A stretch of 64,000 nucleotides of DNA from Niastella koreensis GR20-10 (GTDB taxonomy: Bacteria > Bacteroidota > Bacteroidia > Chitinophagales > Chitinophagaceae): the NCBI RefSeq assembly GCF_000246855.1, contig NC_016609.1, positions 4,972,744-5,036,743 on the forward strand, in the 5' to 3' direction. A program made the position numbers and the translations under genes. Below the pieces are notes generated by a model. That model was not told the origin of the DNA. It worked only from the letters and a program-made list of their open reading frames with translations, and searched no databases. Below are positions 20,511-30,094 of the stretch, piece by piece. Each line of letters begins with the position of its first letter. The first letter of the stretch is position 1.

Positions 20511-21821
20511 TCAAGGCAGGACACTGATGACGTTATTTCGCATGGTGAAATGCACACCATTATTTTCCAGCATTTTTATTACCGCAGAGAGATTTTCTGA
20601 ACGGGGAATGGAACCGGAGAATTTATAATCAGGCACTTTGCCGGGGAAATTTACTTCTATATTATACCAGCGGGAAAGTGTACGCATTATTTCCCTGATA
20701 CCTGAATTGTTTAAGGAGGTGTACCCATTCTTCCAGGCCAATGCATCATCTAGGTCTTCTACCTTCACTACTTTTATCAGGTCGCTTGTTATGGAACCTT
20801 TTATGGGTTGCGGTATTTGCGCCTGCTGGCCCGCTGCCAGCAGTTTAAATGGATGAACGCCTGGTGTTGAGGCCGGAACTGATACTTTCACTTTTCCATT
20901 TACCAGTGTTGTTGTAATGACTTTTTCTTCGTTATAGGCCATAATATTAAACCGGGTGCCCATTACTTCTACTTCAGCGCCAAGATGGTCTCCCCCGGCC
21001 GCCTCACCAGCGGGAAGCAATACATCAACAATGAAAGATTCATTCTTTCCTTCTGCACCAGAAAGCTTTGCCACATCAAAATACACTTCACCGGTAATGG
21101 TTACCCGTCTTTCTTTCCCTGAAAAATGAGTAGGGTATTTTATAGAGGAAGCGGCATTTAACCATGCCTTACTGCCATCGGGCAATACAACGCTGTATTG
21201 TCCGCCTCGGGGTGTACTTAATGTATTTGTATTTACAATAGTTGTGGGCGCTGTAGTGCCTGGTGCAGGTTCGTACTTCAGTTCTCCATCTTTTAACTTT
21301 ACTACATTTCCATTTTCGTCATTTGCTACCTGGCCATTGGCAGCATTCTCAAGATTTATAACTGAACCATTGGCGAGGGTAAGCATAGCCCTGTTACCTC
21401 CGGGTGGAATATCAAATTCGTTTGCCTTTTGTTGTTTATTTTCAACAACGGGAGTGAGTGATTTCTTTGGCGTAAGATAAGGCCAGCTTATAGCGCCGGC
21501 AATAATTAATACCAATGCGGCAGCGGCATACACATACCAGCGGCGATATAATGGTACCGGTTGTTTTACCGGGTTAATTTGTGCACTGATCTGCTGCCAC
21601 CTGGCTTCCATATCAACCTGCTTCATAGCCAACAGGTCGTTCAGCAATTGTTCGCTGTCATTTACCTGTTCACTTACCAGTGCATGCGAAGGGTGACTGG
21701 CCTTCCAGTTCTCCAGGTACTGCAAATCAGTTTCGGTTATTTCATGCCGTAACTGTTTCAGCAGCAACGCTGCCAAATAGTCAACTTCCTCCATGCCTGG
21801 TGTATTCAATTCGGTGTCCAT
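20511..21821 (-). CDS. FecR-family anti-sigma factor
   Basis: This is a 436-residue inner-membrane regulator. An N-terminal cytoplasmic sigma-binding part (about 1-95) is followed by a transmembrane helix (YVYAAAALVLIIAGAI, about residue 100). The periplasmic FecR domain contains NEFDIPPGGNRAMLTLANGS and PRGGQYSVVLPDGSKAWLNAASSIKYP, and the C-terminal DUF4974/STN-like part ends FTMRNNVISVLP. FecR proteins pass a signal from a TonB-dependent transducer to an ECF sigma factor. The cognate sigma gene lies upstream on the same strand, but no receptor follows, so its partner is elsewhere or lost. Confidence 0.9.
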   Translation of the reverse strand: MDTELNTPGMEEVDYLAALLLKQLRHEITETDLQYLENWKASHPSHALVSEQVNDSEQLLNDLLAMKQVDMEARWQQISAQINPVKQPVPLYRRWYVYAAAALVLIIAGAISWPYLTPKKSLTPVVENKQQKANEFDIPPGGNRAMLTLANGSVINLENAANGQVANDENGNVVKLKDGELKYEPAPGTTAPTTIVNTNTLSTPRGGQYSVVLPDGSKAWLNAASSIKYPTHFSGKERRVTITGEVYFDVAKLSGAEGKNESFIVDVLLPAGEAAGGDHLGAEVEVMGTRFNIMAYNEEKVITTTLVNGKVKVSVPASTPGVHPFKLLAAGQQAQIPQPIKGSITSDLIKVVKVEDLDDALAWKNGYTSLNNSGIREIMRTLSRWYNIEVNFPGKVPDYKFSGSIPRSENLSAVIKMLENNGVHFTMRNNVISVLP

Positions 21822-21902
21822 AATGCAATAGCCTGATATACATATTAAAACACTATTTCCAAGTTGTCCCTTTATACAACGTGGAAAAAAATACGGTTAC
21901 TG

Positions 21903-21940
21903 GCCTCCCCCCGGCCCCCTCCCGTGGAGGGGGAGTTGGC
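21903..21940. repeat. GC-rich short inverted repeat
   Basis: CCCCCTCCC pairs with GGAGGGGGAG around a short GT-rich loop, next to further C/G runs. It lies between the sigma and FecR genes and looks like a REP-type intergenic element. It could attenuate FecR transcription. Confidence 0.45.
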
Positions 21941-22044
21941 GAACCTCGCGATTATATTCCTTATTCCGGCTTGCTAAACTTGCTGCCGCGATGAGGCTTT
22001 TGGCGTTCGGCGTTAAGCCTTAAGCGTTCAGCGCTTTTGCCGGT

Positions 22045-22638
22045 TTAAGATTCTTGATTAATTAACAGAAAGCATAACAGTGCGGAAAGCATTCCTTTTT
22101 TTAACAGGTTGGTGCGGATCAGTTGAATGGCTTTGGCCCGTTGCACCCAAACGGTATTGATCGAAATTCCCAATTGTTCTGCGATGTCATCAGCTGGCTT
22201 ACGTTCATAATAGATCAGCTTAAAAATTTCCCTACAGCGGTTTGGCAGTTGCTCAATTTCAAATTCCACTTCGCGCAGCACTTCTGCATGCACCATATAA
22301 CTCAGTGCATGTTCGTCGGTTTTTTCCTGTAGTCTGTTCAGTTCTCTTTTTGAGGAGTGTTGGCGTTGGGTATAACGCAGGTAATTTAAACAGGCATTAC
22401 GGGTAGTGATGTACAAAAATGCTTTTATGTTTGGCAGCGTATCGAAGGAATCGTGCCGGTTCAGCAATTTCACGAAGCTGTCGGCAGCAATGTCCTCTCC
22501 TTCTCCATCATTGTCAACCAATCGTTTTGCAAAGAAACAAAGGCTTGGAAAAAACATATCATACACGACCCTGAATGCATGTGTATTACCTCTCTTAAAC
22601 TCCAGTAAAAGAGACTTGTCCCGAAAATTATGTTTCAT
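22045..22638 (-). CDS. ECF-family RNA polymerase sigma factor
   Basis: This is a 197-residue sigma-70 type regulator with region 2 (AFRVVYDMFFPSLCFFAKRLV, ADSFVKLL, NIKAFLYITTRNACLNYLR) and region 4 (LPNRCREIFKLIYYERKPADDIAEQLGISINTVWVQRAKAIQLI). It is the FecI-like partner of the FecR gene 220 bp downstream. The tail is hydrophobic (LLSALLCFLLINQES), as in many Bacteroidota ECF sigmas. Confidence 0.9.
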   Translation of the reverse strand: MKHNFRDKSLLLEFKRGNTHAFRVVYDMFFPSLCFFAKRLVDNDGEGEDIAADSFVKLLNRHDSFDTLPNIKAFLYITTRNACLNYLRYTQRQHSSKRELNRLQEKTDEHALSYMVHAEVLREVEFEIEQLPNRCREIFKLIYYERKPADDIAEQLGISINTVWVQRAKAIQLIRTNLLKKGMLSALLCFLLINQES

Positions 22639-22989
22639 TCCTCAATACTTACCCCCGCCCTGCGCAACCTGCCGGGGGCTGAAATTTATAAGCTGTTATT
22701 AAAATCCCCTTGCTTTAATGGTACTAACAGAACGAATATCGAATATTAAAGCATACAGCCAAAATAAGTTTGAAAAAAACGGCACTACCATGGGTAACCT
22801 GTACATATATGTTATTTAACCTCCATAAATGGCTGGCTGTCTATAATTCTGTAACACCAATCTAATATTTCTCCTTTATTGCACATTGGCAGGTAACTTG
22901 TATATTGTGACATCATCCTAGATCAGACAGACCAGTACCAGTACCATTATTCTTTTTATTACATTTAAGTAAATGATTCCCGTACGCCC
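22639..22989. promoter_or_regulatory. divergent intergenic region between two ECF sigma genes
   Basis: These 350 bp separate two divergent sigma operons. The region is AT-rich and should hold both promoters. No gene or clear repeat is seen. Confidence 0.35.
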
Positions 22990-23553
22990 ATGCAGGAACC
23001 TGAACAACTATACCGGATATTCCAGGAGATTTTCTATAAGTACTACGAACCGCTTTGCAAGTATGCTTTTACTATTGTAAAAGAGCCGCACAGTTGTGAG
23101 GATATTGTTCAGGAAACCTTCTTGCGGATTTGGGAAAAAAAGCAAAACCTCATAGGTTCCGAAGAACTCACCTGGTATTTGTACACGGCCATTCGTAACA
23201 ACTGCCTCAGCTTTCTGGAGAAAAAGCAGAAAACCGTGTTGGGCGATTTCAACAGCCAGGAGATCGTGGACACCACACCCAACGACCTTCCCGGTCACCC
23301 CGCTAAAGAAGCCGATTATGACGCCCTTTTAAAAAAGGCGCTCGAAAACCTGCCGCCCAAGTGCCGGGAAGTTTTTGTTTTAAGCCGGGTAAGCAATCTC
23401 ACCTATAAACAGATCAGCGATTCGTTGGGAATTTCCATAAAAACGGTTGAAAATCAAATGGGTAAGGCATTAAAGATCTTGCGTTCCTACATCAGGCAAA
23501 AACAGGGATTATCCATAATTCTTTGCATAATTTTTTTGTTTTTGACGTCCTAG
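22990..23553 (+). CDS. ECF-family RNA polymerase sigma factor
   Basis: This is a 187-residue sigma factor. Region 2 includes FYKYYEPLCKYAFTIVKEPHSCEDIVQETFLRIWE; region 4 includes LPPKCREVFVLSRVSNLTYKQISDSLGISIKTVENQMGKALKIL. It is the first gene of a complete regulation and transport operon: FecR, TonB receptor and DUF4249 protein follow at 51, 67 and 3 bp. The C-terminus is a hydrophobic tail (IILCIIFLFLTS). Confidence 0.92.
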   Translation: MQEPEQLYRIFQEIFYKYYEPLCKYAFTIVKEPHSCEDIVQETFLRIWEKKQNLIGSEELTWYLYTAIRNNCLSFLEKKQKTVLGDFNSQEIVDTTPNDLPGHPAKEADYDALLKKALENLPPKCREVFVLSRVSNLTYKQISDSLGISIKTVENQMGKALKILRSYIRQKQGLSIILCIIFLFLTS

Positions 23554-23604
23554 TGTAGGGGTAAGCAATAATTTAATGTTTTTACAACAGTACCACAAAC
23601 CGAA

Positions 23605-24603
23605 ATGAACCAAAAAGAACATATAATAAGCCTTATTGCCAGGCAACTGCAAGGGTTGGCGACACCTCAGGAAGCCGATGAAATTCAGCAATGGCTGCAA
23701 TCAGATGCAGCCTGCCAGCAGGAATACGAAGACATGACCCTTATTTGGCAAAAAAGCGGCCTCTTACTGGCTGAACCTCAATTTAATACCGAAATTGCCT
23801 GGGTAAAATTGGATGATCAGATCGCCCTTCTTACAGCCCGGGAGAGAAAGCCCTTACATACAGTTATTTCAATTTTCTTTTCACCCACGGCCAAAGCCGC
23901 CGCTGCCGTTTTACTGGTGGCCGGGATGGCTGCCGCTGGTTTTTGGTGGCACCGCCATATACAATGGCAATCATTTACCGCTGTTGCCAAAAACGAAACC
24001 ATTACCCTGCCCGATCAATCGGTAGTAGTGGTTCGCAAAGGAAGTACCATAAAATACCTTAAACAATTTGATGCTGCAGAACGCCGGGTAGAACTTACCG
24101 GAGAAGCATTCTTTTCTGTACAACATAATGAACGCCAGCCTTTTTTAGTAACAACCGGCAATTCAGAAGTAAAGGTACTGGGTACCTCCTTCCTGGTACA
24201 CAATACCCAAACCGCCGATGAAGTAGTGGTGGTGACCGGCAAAGTGAATGTGACCGACATAAAAGAAAATAATAACAAGGTTATTATTACTAAAGGCCAA
24301 CGGGCCGTTTTAAAACAAGACCATTTTTACCAGGATGAAGTAGCCGATTCCAACTTTATTGCCTGGGAAACTGGTCAATTGAACTTTACCAACACCGCAC
24401 TCCCCCAGGTGCTGCAGGATATCTCGCACTTTTATGGCATTTCTGTAGAAGTAGATCCCGGTTTGCAGACCACAGCCCCTTCTATTCCGGTAACCTTGCA
24501 TATAAACAACCAGCCGCTGGGGCAGGTACTGGATGAACTCAAGCTTATCACTGGTTTACAAGTAAAAAAAGAAAACGGTAAAACGCTGTTTTATCGAAAT
24601 TAA
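23605..24603 (+). CDS. FecR-family anti-sigma factor
   Basis: This is a 332-residue protein: cytoplasmic helices (1-85), one membrane span (AAAVLLVAGMAAAGFWW, about 93-110), the periplasmic FecR domain (TLPDQSVVVVRKGSTIKYLKQF, GEAFFSV, VKVLGTSFLVHN) and a C-terminal DUF4974 (LPQVLQDISHFYGISVEVD to LQVKKENGKTLFYRN). It should hold the sigma factor encoded just upstream until the receptor encoded downstream is occupied. Confidence 0.92.
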   Translation: MNQKEHIISLIARQLQGLATPQEADEIQQWLQSDAACQQEYEDMTLIWQKSGLLLAEPQFNTEIAWVKLDDQIALLTARERKPLHTVISIFFSPTAKAAAAVLLVAGMAAAGFWWHRHIQWQSFTAVAKNETITLPDQSVVVVRKGSTIKYLKQFDAAERRVELTGEAFFSVQHNERQPFLVTTGNSEVKVLGTSFLVHNTQTADEVVVVTGKVNVTDIKENNNKVIITKGQRAVLKQDHFYQDEVADSNFIAWETGQLNFTNTALPQVLQDISHFYGISVEVDPGLQTTAPSIPVTLHINNQPLGQVLDELKLITGLQVKKENGKTLFYRN

Positions 24604-24670
24604 GTTAGTTCTTTGTAGATACTGGACTAAATAAAACCAGGGGATAACAGGCTATAGCTTGAGTTATAGC

Positions 24671-27253
24671 ATGAATAAACTGTATTGCATATTTCTGGTC
24701 CTTTTGATAAGCATACAATTAACCCAGGCTCAACGGGTTAGTTTATTTTCGCGCCCCTATACCCCAACGTTCTACAAGGGATCTATCCGCAGTTTTCTGG
24801 ATGATATCAACCAGCACAGCCCCACCATCATTGAATATTCGGCCAATTTTTTAGATACCGGCAAGGTAATTACCCTCACCGGTTCACCCGAAACTATTGG
24901 CGCCGTGCTGCACCAGGTGCTGGAAGGCCAAAAGATCAACCTTGTAGAAAAGAACAACAAGGTTATTATTACTCCCGCCACAGCTCCTCTGCCTGAGGAC
25001 TTTTTTATTTCCTGGTATTCAGTTTACGGTATTATAAAAGAAGATGTGAGCGGAGAGCCCCTGGTAGATGCCACCATTTGGCAACCGGCCCAGCAACGCG
25101 GCAGCTATAGCAACAACCACGGTTATTTTACCATCAAGCTTCCGGAAGGAAAGAATGAATTGTACCTCTCCTATGCCGGTTACGAAACCCGGCGCATTGA
25201 GGTAAACCTGAAAGGAAATACCCGCATGGATGTGTTTATGACGCCCAAAACCGACATCCAGGAAGTAACTGTAACTACCACGCCACCTGCTGCTGAAGTA
25301 GAAGAAAACAAGGCCTCCAAAAATGCGGCAGGGTATGATATTATCCTGGGCGAATCCGATGTGTTGCGCTCCTTCTATTTAGACCCCGGCGTAAAAAATA
25401 TTCCCGAGATCACCTATGGCATGCTGGTTCGCGGTGGCAGCCCCGATCAAAACGTTTTCCTGCTGGATGGCAATCCCATCTTCAACCCCACGCATTTATT
25501 GGGTACGCTGTCGATAGTAAATAAAACATCGCTGAAGTCGATGTACCTGTATAAAAAGAATTTCCCGGCCCGGTATGGCGGCGGGTTATCATCCGTTATT
25601 GACGTAATGACGAAGGATGGCAATATGCAGAAATGGCAGGGGGAAGCCAATGCAGGGTTACTGGCAGGTTCCTTTACGGTGGAAGGCCCGATAAAAAAAG
25701 ACCGGTCTTCTATCATGGTCTCCTTCCGCCAAAGCTGGATCAACCCCATTCTGCGCGCGCTTAAATCGGGCATCGATGTTGACTTTTATGATCTGCACGT
25801 GAAGTTCACGCAATGGGTAGGCAAGAAAGACAAGATCATGATCAATGCCTATGCGGGGCACGATGCCCTGCAGTTGCACCAGAATTACTCCAATAACCAG
25901 CAACGCTGGGGCAATAAAGCCGCTACGCTGAACTGGAACCGGCTGCTAAGTGCACGCGCCTTCATCAACTCTTCTTTTAACATCAGCAATTACGATAACC
26001 TGGCCGGGTTCCGCTATAATTTATACGACAGCTCGGGCCGCTTGGTGCAGAACCGCGTTTATAATACCTATTCCAGCATTAAACAATATACGGGGCGTAC
26101 CGCACTGGAAATATCGCCCAACAACGATATAAAAATAAATGTAGGCGCCAAGTATTCATATACCCGCATCCGTCCGTTCGATACCAATGTATCGCCCGAT
26201 TTTGCCGACAGGCCGGGTGACTTCAACGCCTTCCCGCCCCTCACGTTCAGCGAGCTGGCGTTTTTTTATGAAAATGAATTCAGGTTAAGTAAAAAGGTCT
26301 TCCTGCGTCCGGGCGTTCGCCTTTCTTTTTACGACAACCATGATTATAAAAACACCAGCTGGCAACCACGCCTGTATGCAGTTTACAGATTTGACCAGCA
26401 TAACCAGCTCGATGCTTCCTATAACCATATGACCCAATACCTGCATATGGTAACCAATCCATACATGGGTATCAACAGCGATGCCTGGGTTCCCAGTACC
26501 GCAGAATTGAATCCTGAACAAAGCGATATGTTCAACCTGGGGTATAGCCATCGCAACAATAAAAAGGTTTCCTTTTATGCCGATGTTTATTATAAACAAA
26601 TGACCGATGTGACGAATTACGCAGAAGGGCAGAACCTGTTTTTAAATACGGCCGACTGGGGTCAAAGCGTAAAACTGGGTAAAGGCTGGGCATATGGACT
26701 GGAAACAAAAGCTGAGCACATTACTGATAAATGGTATTTACACCTGAGTTATACCTTGTCGTGGAACTGGCGCAAGTTTGCCGACCTGAACAATGGTGTG
26801 AAATTCCCCTTTAAATACGATCGCCGGCACGAGATCAACGCGGCGGCTACATTCAAATTCAACAAACACTGGAGCACCTCCGCCTTCTGGATGTTTGCAA
26901 CTGGCGACGTTTATACCTTGCCCAACCAGGTGTATCCCGACTTTGATGATGCGCAGCAGATCAGCGATCCGCTGGCGCCCAGGGAATACCGGCTGATCTA
27001 CCATTCCTCCAACGCCAAAATGTACCGTACGCTGCCTTATCACCGGCTAGATATGTCGGTAAGCAACTACCATTCATTAGGAGGAGGGCCTTTACAATCA
27101 CGATTAACAGTAGGAGTATATAATATATACGGATCGCCCAGCCAGTACGTGTACGACCTGGAAGGGACCCTCGGAAAACGGTCATTGGTAGTTACAACCA
27201 AGTACCAGTTCTTTAAGATAACGCCATATATTTCGTATACGGTGACTTTTTAA
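24671..27253 (+). CDS. TonB-dependent receptor with STN and carboxypeptidase-like domains
   Basis: This is an 860-residue outer-membrane transporter. The signal peptide ends TQAQ. An STN-type secretin domain (about 25-105) would contact FecR. A carboxypeptidase-regulatory-like domain (about 115-195, SGEPLVDATIWQP, YLSYAGYETRRIEV) precedes the plug (VLRSFYLDPGVKNIPEITYGMLVRGGSPDQNVFLLDGNPIFNP). The rest is a beta barrel ending with aromatic PYISYTVTF. I start at the ATG at 24671; a TTG four codons earlier is less likely. With the downstream DUF4249 protein it should form one uptake system for an unknown ligand. Confidence 0.93.
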   Translation: MNKLYCIFLVLLISIQLTQAQRVSLFSRPYTPTFYKGSIRSFLDDINQHSPTIIEYSANFLDTGKVITLTGSPETIGAVLHQVLEGQKINLVEKNNKVIITPATAPLPEDFFISWYSVYGIIKEDVSGEPLVDATIWQPAQQRGSYSNNHGYFTIKLPEGKNELYLSYAGYETRRIEVNLKGNTRMDVFMTPKTDIQEVTVTTTPPAAEVEENKASKNAAGYDIILGESDVLRSFYLDPGVKNIPEITYGMLVRGGSPDQNVFLLDGNPIFNPTHLLGTLSIVNKTSLKSMYLYKKNFPARYGGGLSSVIDVMTKDGNMQKWQGEANAGLLAGSFTVEGPIKKDRSSIMVSFRQSWINPILRALKSGIDVDFYDLHVKFTQWVGKKDKIMINAYAGHDALQLHQNYSNNQQRWGNKAATLNWNRLLSARAFINSSFNISNYDNLAGFRYNLYDSSGRLVQNRVYNTYSSIKQYTGRTALEISPNNDIKINVGAKYSYTRIRPFDTNVSPDFADRPGDFNAFPPLTFSELAFFYENEFRLSKKVFLRPGVRLSFYDNHDYKNTSWQPRLYAVYRFDQHNQLDASYNHMTQYLHMVTNPYMGINSDAWVPSTAELNPEQSDMFNLGYSHRNNKKVSFYADVYYKQMTDVTNYAEGQNLFLNTADWGQSVKLGKGWAYGLETKAEHITDKWYLHLSYTLSWNWRKFADLNNGVKFPFKYDRRHEINAAATFKFNKHWSTSAFWMFATGDVYTLPNQVYPDFDDAQQISDPLAPREYRLIYHSSNAKMYRTLPYHRLDMSVSNYHSLGGGPLQSRLTVGVYNIYGSPSQYVYDLEGTLGKRSLVVTTKYQFFKITPYISYTVTF

Positions 27254-27256
27254 ACA

Positions 27257-28303
27257 ATGACAAAAAAGCGCACACCATATTATTCTTTAAGCTGGCTTTT
27301 TTTGCTGATGCTTTTTGTCAGCGCCTGTAAAAAGAATTTTTCGAGCGATCAGTTTGAAGATGGCAAGCTGGTTGTGCTGGCAGAGATTTCCGCGTTGGAT
27401 ACGGTAAAGATTCCCATCGGCAAAACCATTAAGGTTGAAAACGGCAGCCTGATCCGGTTCGAGAAGGTAAACGACGCCACGGTTACCATTACAGAAAATA
27501 ACACAACCAGTTGGGTATTACAACCCAATTACTCGGCACAATACATCAACAACCCCACATCGGTATTTACCAATAAAAAACGGTTTAAAGCCGGCGCCAG
27601 CTACCGGATAGACATCAACCACCCTACCCTGGGTTTGGTGAGCGCAACCACTTACATTCCGCTTTTACCACGCTTAAACCGGGTAGATACCTTCGGCACC
27701 CAGTTTAACGGCAAAGAAGTGTTAGGAGCAAAAATCACCTGGAGAGATTCGCTTGACCTCGATGAATACTACATCATTGAAGCGGTGAAAGAACTGGTAA
27801 AAAACAATCACTTTTTTATTTACCGGGGCAAACGGTACAGCTACGACGAAAAATCTGGCAAGGATTTTTATGAAACGGTAAAAAGCACGCCAGGGCTTAA
27901 GGTAATGACCGACACCGTTAGTTTGAACAAATATACCCGGTTGGATCTGTTTACCGAAGACGACCAGTCGGAAAATGCGAAAATCGACAAACTCTCCAAT
28001 CCATTCAGGCGCATTTTCTTTCTCGACCACTTCTTTAACGGAGAAACGTATAACACCACCATATACATAGACAAACAATTTTTTGTTGATCCCAAACAAA
28101 AAGGCCGCGTTAGGCTGCAATTAAAATCTGTAAGCAAAGACCTGTACGATTACCTGAAGTTGTACGAGAAGTATAAAACAGATTTTGGTTCAGTGCCTAC
28201 CACCCAACTGGTATCCCCCACCGGTAATGTCGACAACGGGCTGGGTGTTTTTGGCGGTTCGGCTAAACGGGAAAGATTGTACTACTTTGATGTTTTGCTA
28301 TAA
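27257..28303 (+). CDS. DUF4249-family lipoprotein
   Basis: This is a 348-residue lipoprotein: a hydrophobic N-terminus and a lipobox ending in Cys (LMLFVSAC) followed by KK. The body begins with GKLVVLAEISALDTVKIPIGKT and later VSATTYIPLLP, typical of DUF4249 proteins that sit behind TonB receptors in Bacteroidota. It starts 3 bp after the receptor stop, so the two are translated together. It is probably an outer-membrane partner of the receptor; its ligand is unknown. Confidence 0.85.
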   Translation: MTKKRTPYYSLSWLFLLMLFVSACKKNFSSDQFEDGKLVVLAEISALDTVKIPIGKTIKVENGSLIRFEKVNDATVTITENNTTSWVLQPNYSAQYINNPTSVFTNKKRFKAGASYRIDINHPTLGLVSATTYIPLLPRLNRVDTFGTQFNGKEVLGAKITWRDSLDLDEYYIIEAVKELVKNNHFFIYRGKRYSYDEKSGKDFYETVKSTPGLKVMTDTVSLNKYTRLDLFTEDDQSENAKIDKLSNPFRRIFFLDHFFNGETYNTTIYIDKQFFVDPKQKGRVRLQLKSVSKDLYDYLKLYEKYKTDFGSVPTTQLVSPTGNVDNGLGVFGGSAKRERLYYFDVLL

Positions 28304-28896
28304 ATTATTACTGCTGTTTTTTAAGAAGCTGTTCAGAGTTCAGCGTTTTATGTTGCCGCGAAGGGGCCTTTGCCTTCTGTATTCTGCCTTCTGCTTTTCC
28401 CATTGCCTACTGCCTCCTATGTAAAGAGTTTCGCTGCATCCAACAGCAGAAAGGGGCTTAACATTGAAGGCTGATATGTTTGTGTTTGTTCATAAATCAT
28501 ATTTTGACTTCAAAATGTCTTAATTTATCACAGCCGGTCAATCTCCTATAAGCAGTCGGCCCAGCCGCCGCTGCAAGTTTTTATTAATCCTTAAAAGTAA
28601 ATAGTATAAAGCTGCAGACTTTCAAGTGGCAGTATGTTCCAACTGCAGGCAGTAGGAAGCAGTCTTTATACTTTTGTGTTTTTTACCTTTCTGTGATACT
28701 TTACATACTTGAAAAGAACTTTTTAATTTTGGTTTGTCAGCCTAAGAGGAAGCAGGCTCTGCCGGAGGACAACCTGCCAGCAATAAGGCTGATACTTATA
28801 CGGTAATTATGAGCAGTCAATCACGGGCTGCTCATTTTTAATTATTACCGGTAAGTTACATGGCTTAAAAAACTCATATTAAACATTTTACCTGTT
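28304..28896. other. non-coding stretch: repeat debris and one end of an IS110-type element
   Basis: The left part (28320-28420) carries the word family GTTCAGCGTTTT and CCTTCTGCCTTCTGC seen in other intergenic tracts. The right part (28741-28896) is structured and probably belongs to the insertion sequence whose transposase ends at 28897. No gene is seen. Confidence 0.5.
28799..28853. other. nested hairpin in the IS110 non-coding end, bridge-RNA candidate
   Basis: The outer arms CGGTAAT (28801-28807) and ATTACCG (28844-28850) enclose ATGAGCAG (28809-28816) pairing with CTGCTCAT (28828-28835). Just before it, GCAGG and CCTGC arms (28752-28777) can form another stem. Structured non-coding ends of IS110/IS1111 elements encode guide (bridge) RNAs. 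Whether this one does is inference. Confidence 0.35.
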
Positions 28897-29997
28897 TTAA
28901 GCTAGCATTCCTTTTTGATACTCCACCCCGGTTACCATCACGGTTCGTAGCCTCCTGAGTAATTTTCGGGCAATGTGAATGATTGCATATGTGCCGGTCA
29001 TGCGTTTAGTCAGTGCCTGATAACACTCCAACAGGGCCGGATCTTTGCGTATGGCCTGCCAGGCGGATTCAATCAATGCCGTGCGTAATCTTTTATGCCG
29101 TCTTGAGGTAATGCCACGGTCCCGGTCGGTTTCTCCGCTACTGCTTTTATCAGGGCAAAAACCTACAAAACTATTGAGCCGGTCAAACCCCTTAAATCGG
29201 TTTATGTCGCCTATTTCCAGTAAGAACAACATCGCCGTTGTTGGGCCGATACCAGGAACACTGGTTGCCAGACGTGCCGCTGAACTGTATTTGCCCTTTC
29301 TGAGCTGACGCAGTTGCGTTTCCACTTTCAGCAGTAATTGTCGCAATAATCTGATCTGTTCCAGCATCAGCAATAGCGTATCTCCAAAGTCATCTTTTAA
29401 CGCCTGCTCCTGCACCCACCTCAAAAAACAATTGCTCCAGTTGTTCTTGGCATAGGCCGCCGGTATTTCAATACCCTGGAATTTCAATAAGCTTTTCAGT
29501 CGGTTTTTACTTCGATTGATATCACTGACCACACTTGAGCGGTAACGTATTAAGTTCCTTTCTTTTTGAAGCGATTCATCCGGTATATTAATCCCTTTTA
29601 TATTCCTAGATTCAAGGTCTCGGGCCAGCTTCAAGGCATCTACCGGATCGGTCTTACGCTTTCTTTCTTTGTCTGTGGTTGACACGTCTGCCGCATTCAC
29701 CACTATACAATCCATTCCAGCTACGCTTAATCTTCTTTGCAAATTGAATCCCCACGCACAACTTTCGTACACACATTTAAAACAAGCACCAGGATAATGA
29801 CTATGCAAATGCTTTATTAATGCATCACTGTCGGCTGCCATTCGATGGTTGCCCAGACAAATCCCATTATACACTTTGGCTACCTGATAGTCTTTCTGAT
29901 GGACATCTATTCCCACACAAATCGTTTTACCGCTATAATCTATTATGTTTCTACCTTTGACTCGGGTTTCGGATGCGGCTGAAGCATGCTGTTTCAT
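28897..29997 (-). CDS. IS110-family transposase
   Basis: This is a 366-residue recombinase. The N-terminal RuvC-like DEDD domain is visible: VGIDVHQKDYQV (first Asp), CVYESCAWG (Glu), and KTDPVDALKLARDL (the Asp pair). The C-terminal Transposase_20 region holds LATSVPGIGPTTAMLFLLEIGDINRF and FVGFCPDKSSSGETDRDRG, with the conserved Ser nearby. It appears intact. It lies between the DUF4249 operon and rlmH, with only 97 bp between its start and rlmH, so the longer non-coding end is downstream of the transposase, as in the IS1111 subgroup. Exact element ends were not resolved. Confidence 0.9.
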   Translation of the reverse strand: MKQHASAASETRVKGRNIIDYSGKTICVGIDVHQKDYQVAKVYNGICLGNHRMAADSDALIKHLHSHYPGACFKCVYESCAWGFNLQRRLSVAGMDCIVVNAADVSTTDKERKRKTDPVDALKLARDLESRNIKGINIPDESLQKERNLIRYRSSVVSDINRSKNRLKSLLKFQGIEIPAAYAKNNWSNCFLRWVQEQALKDDFGDTLLLMLEQIRLLRQLLLKVETQLRQLRKGKYSSAARLATSVPGIGPTTAMLFLLEIGDINRFKGFDRLNSFVGFCPDKSSSGETDRDRGITSRRHKRLRTALIESAWQAIRKDPALLECYQALTKRMTGTYAIIHIARKLLRRLRTVMVTGVEYQKGMLA

Positions 29998-30094
29998 AAA
30001 ATTTAATTTTTATGTTGTAAATAATCAGCAAAGTTCTTCATTGCAGCCGATTTTCGGACTGCTGCTGCTCCGAAACCCTTTTACATAAAGACTT

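Noticed and set aside
20271-20628. Plus-strand open frames over the GC-rich patch.
   Set aside because: They overlap the end of the FecR gene, have no family match, and the composition looks like antisense of coding DNA.
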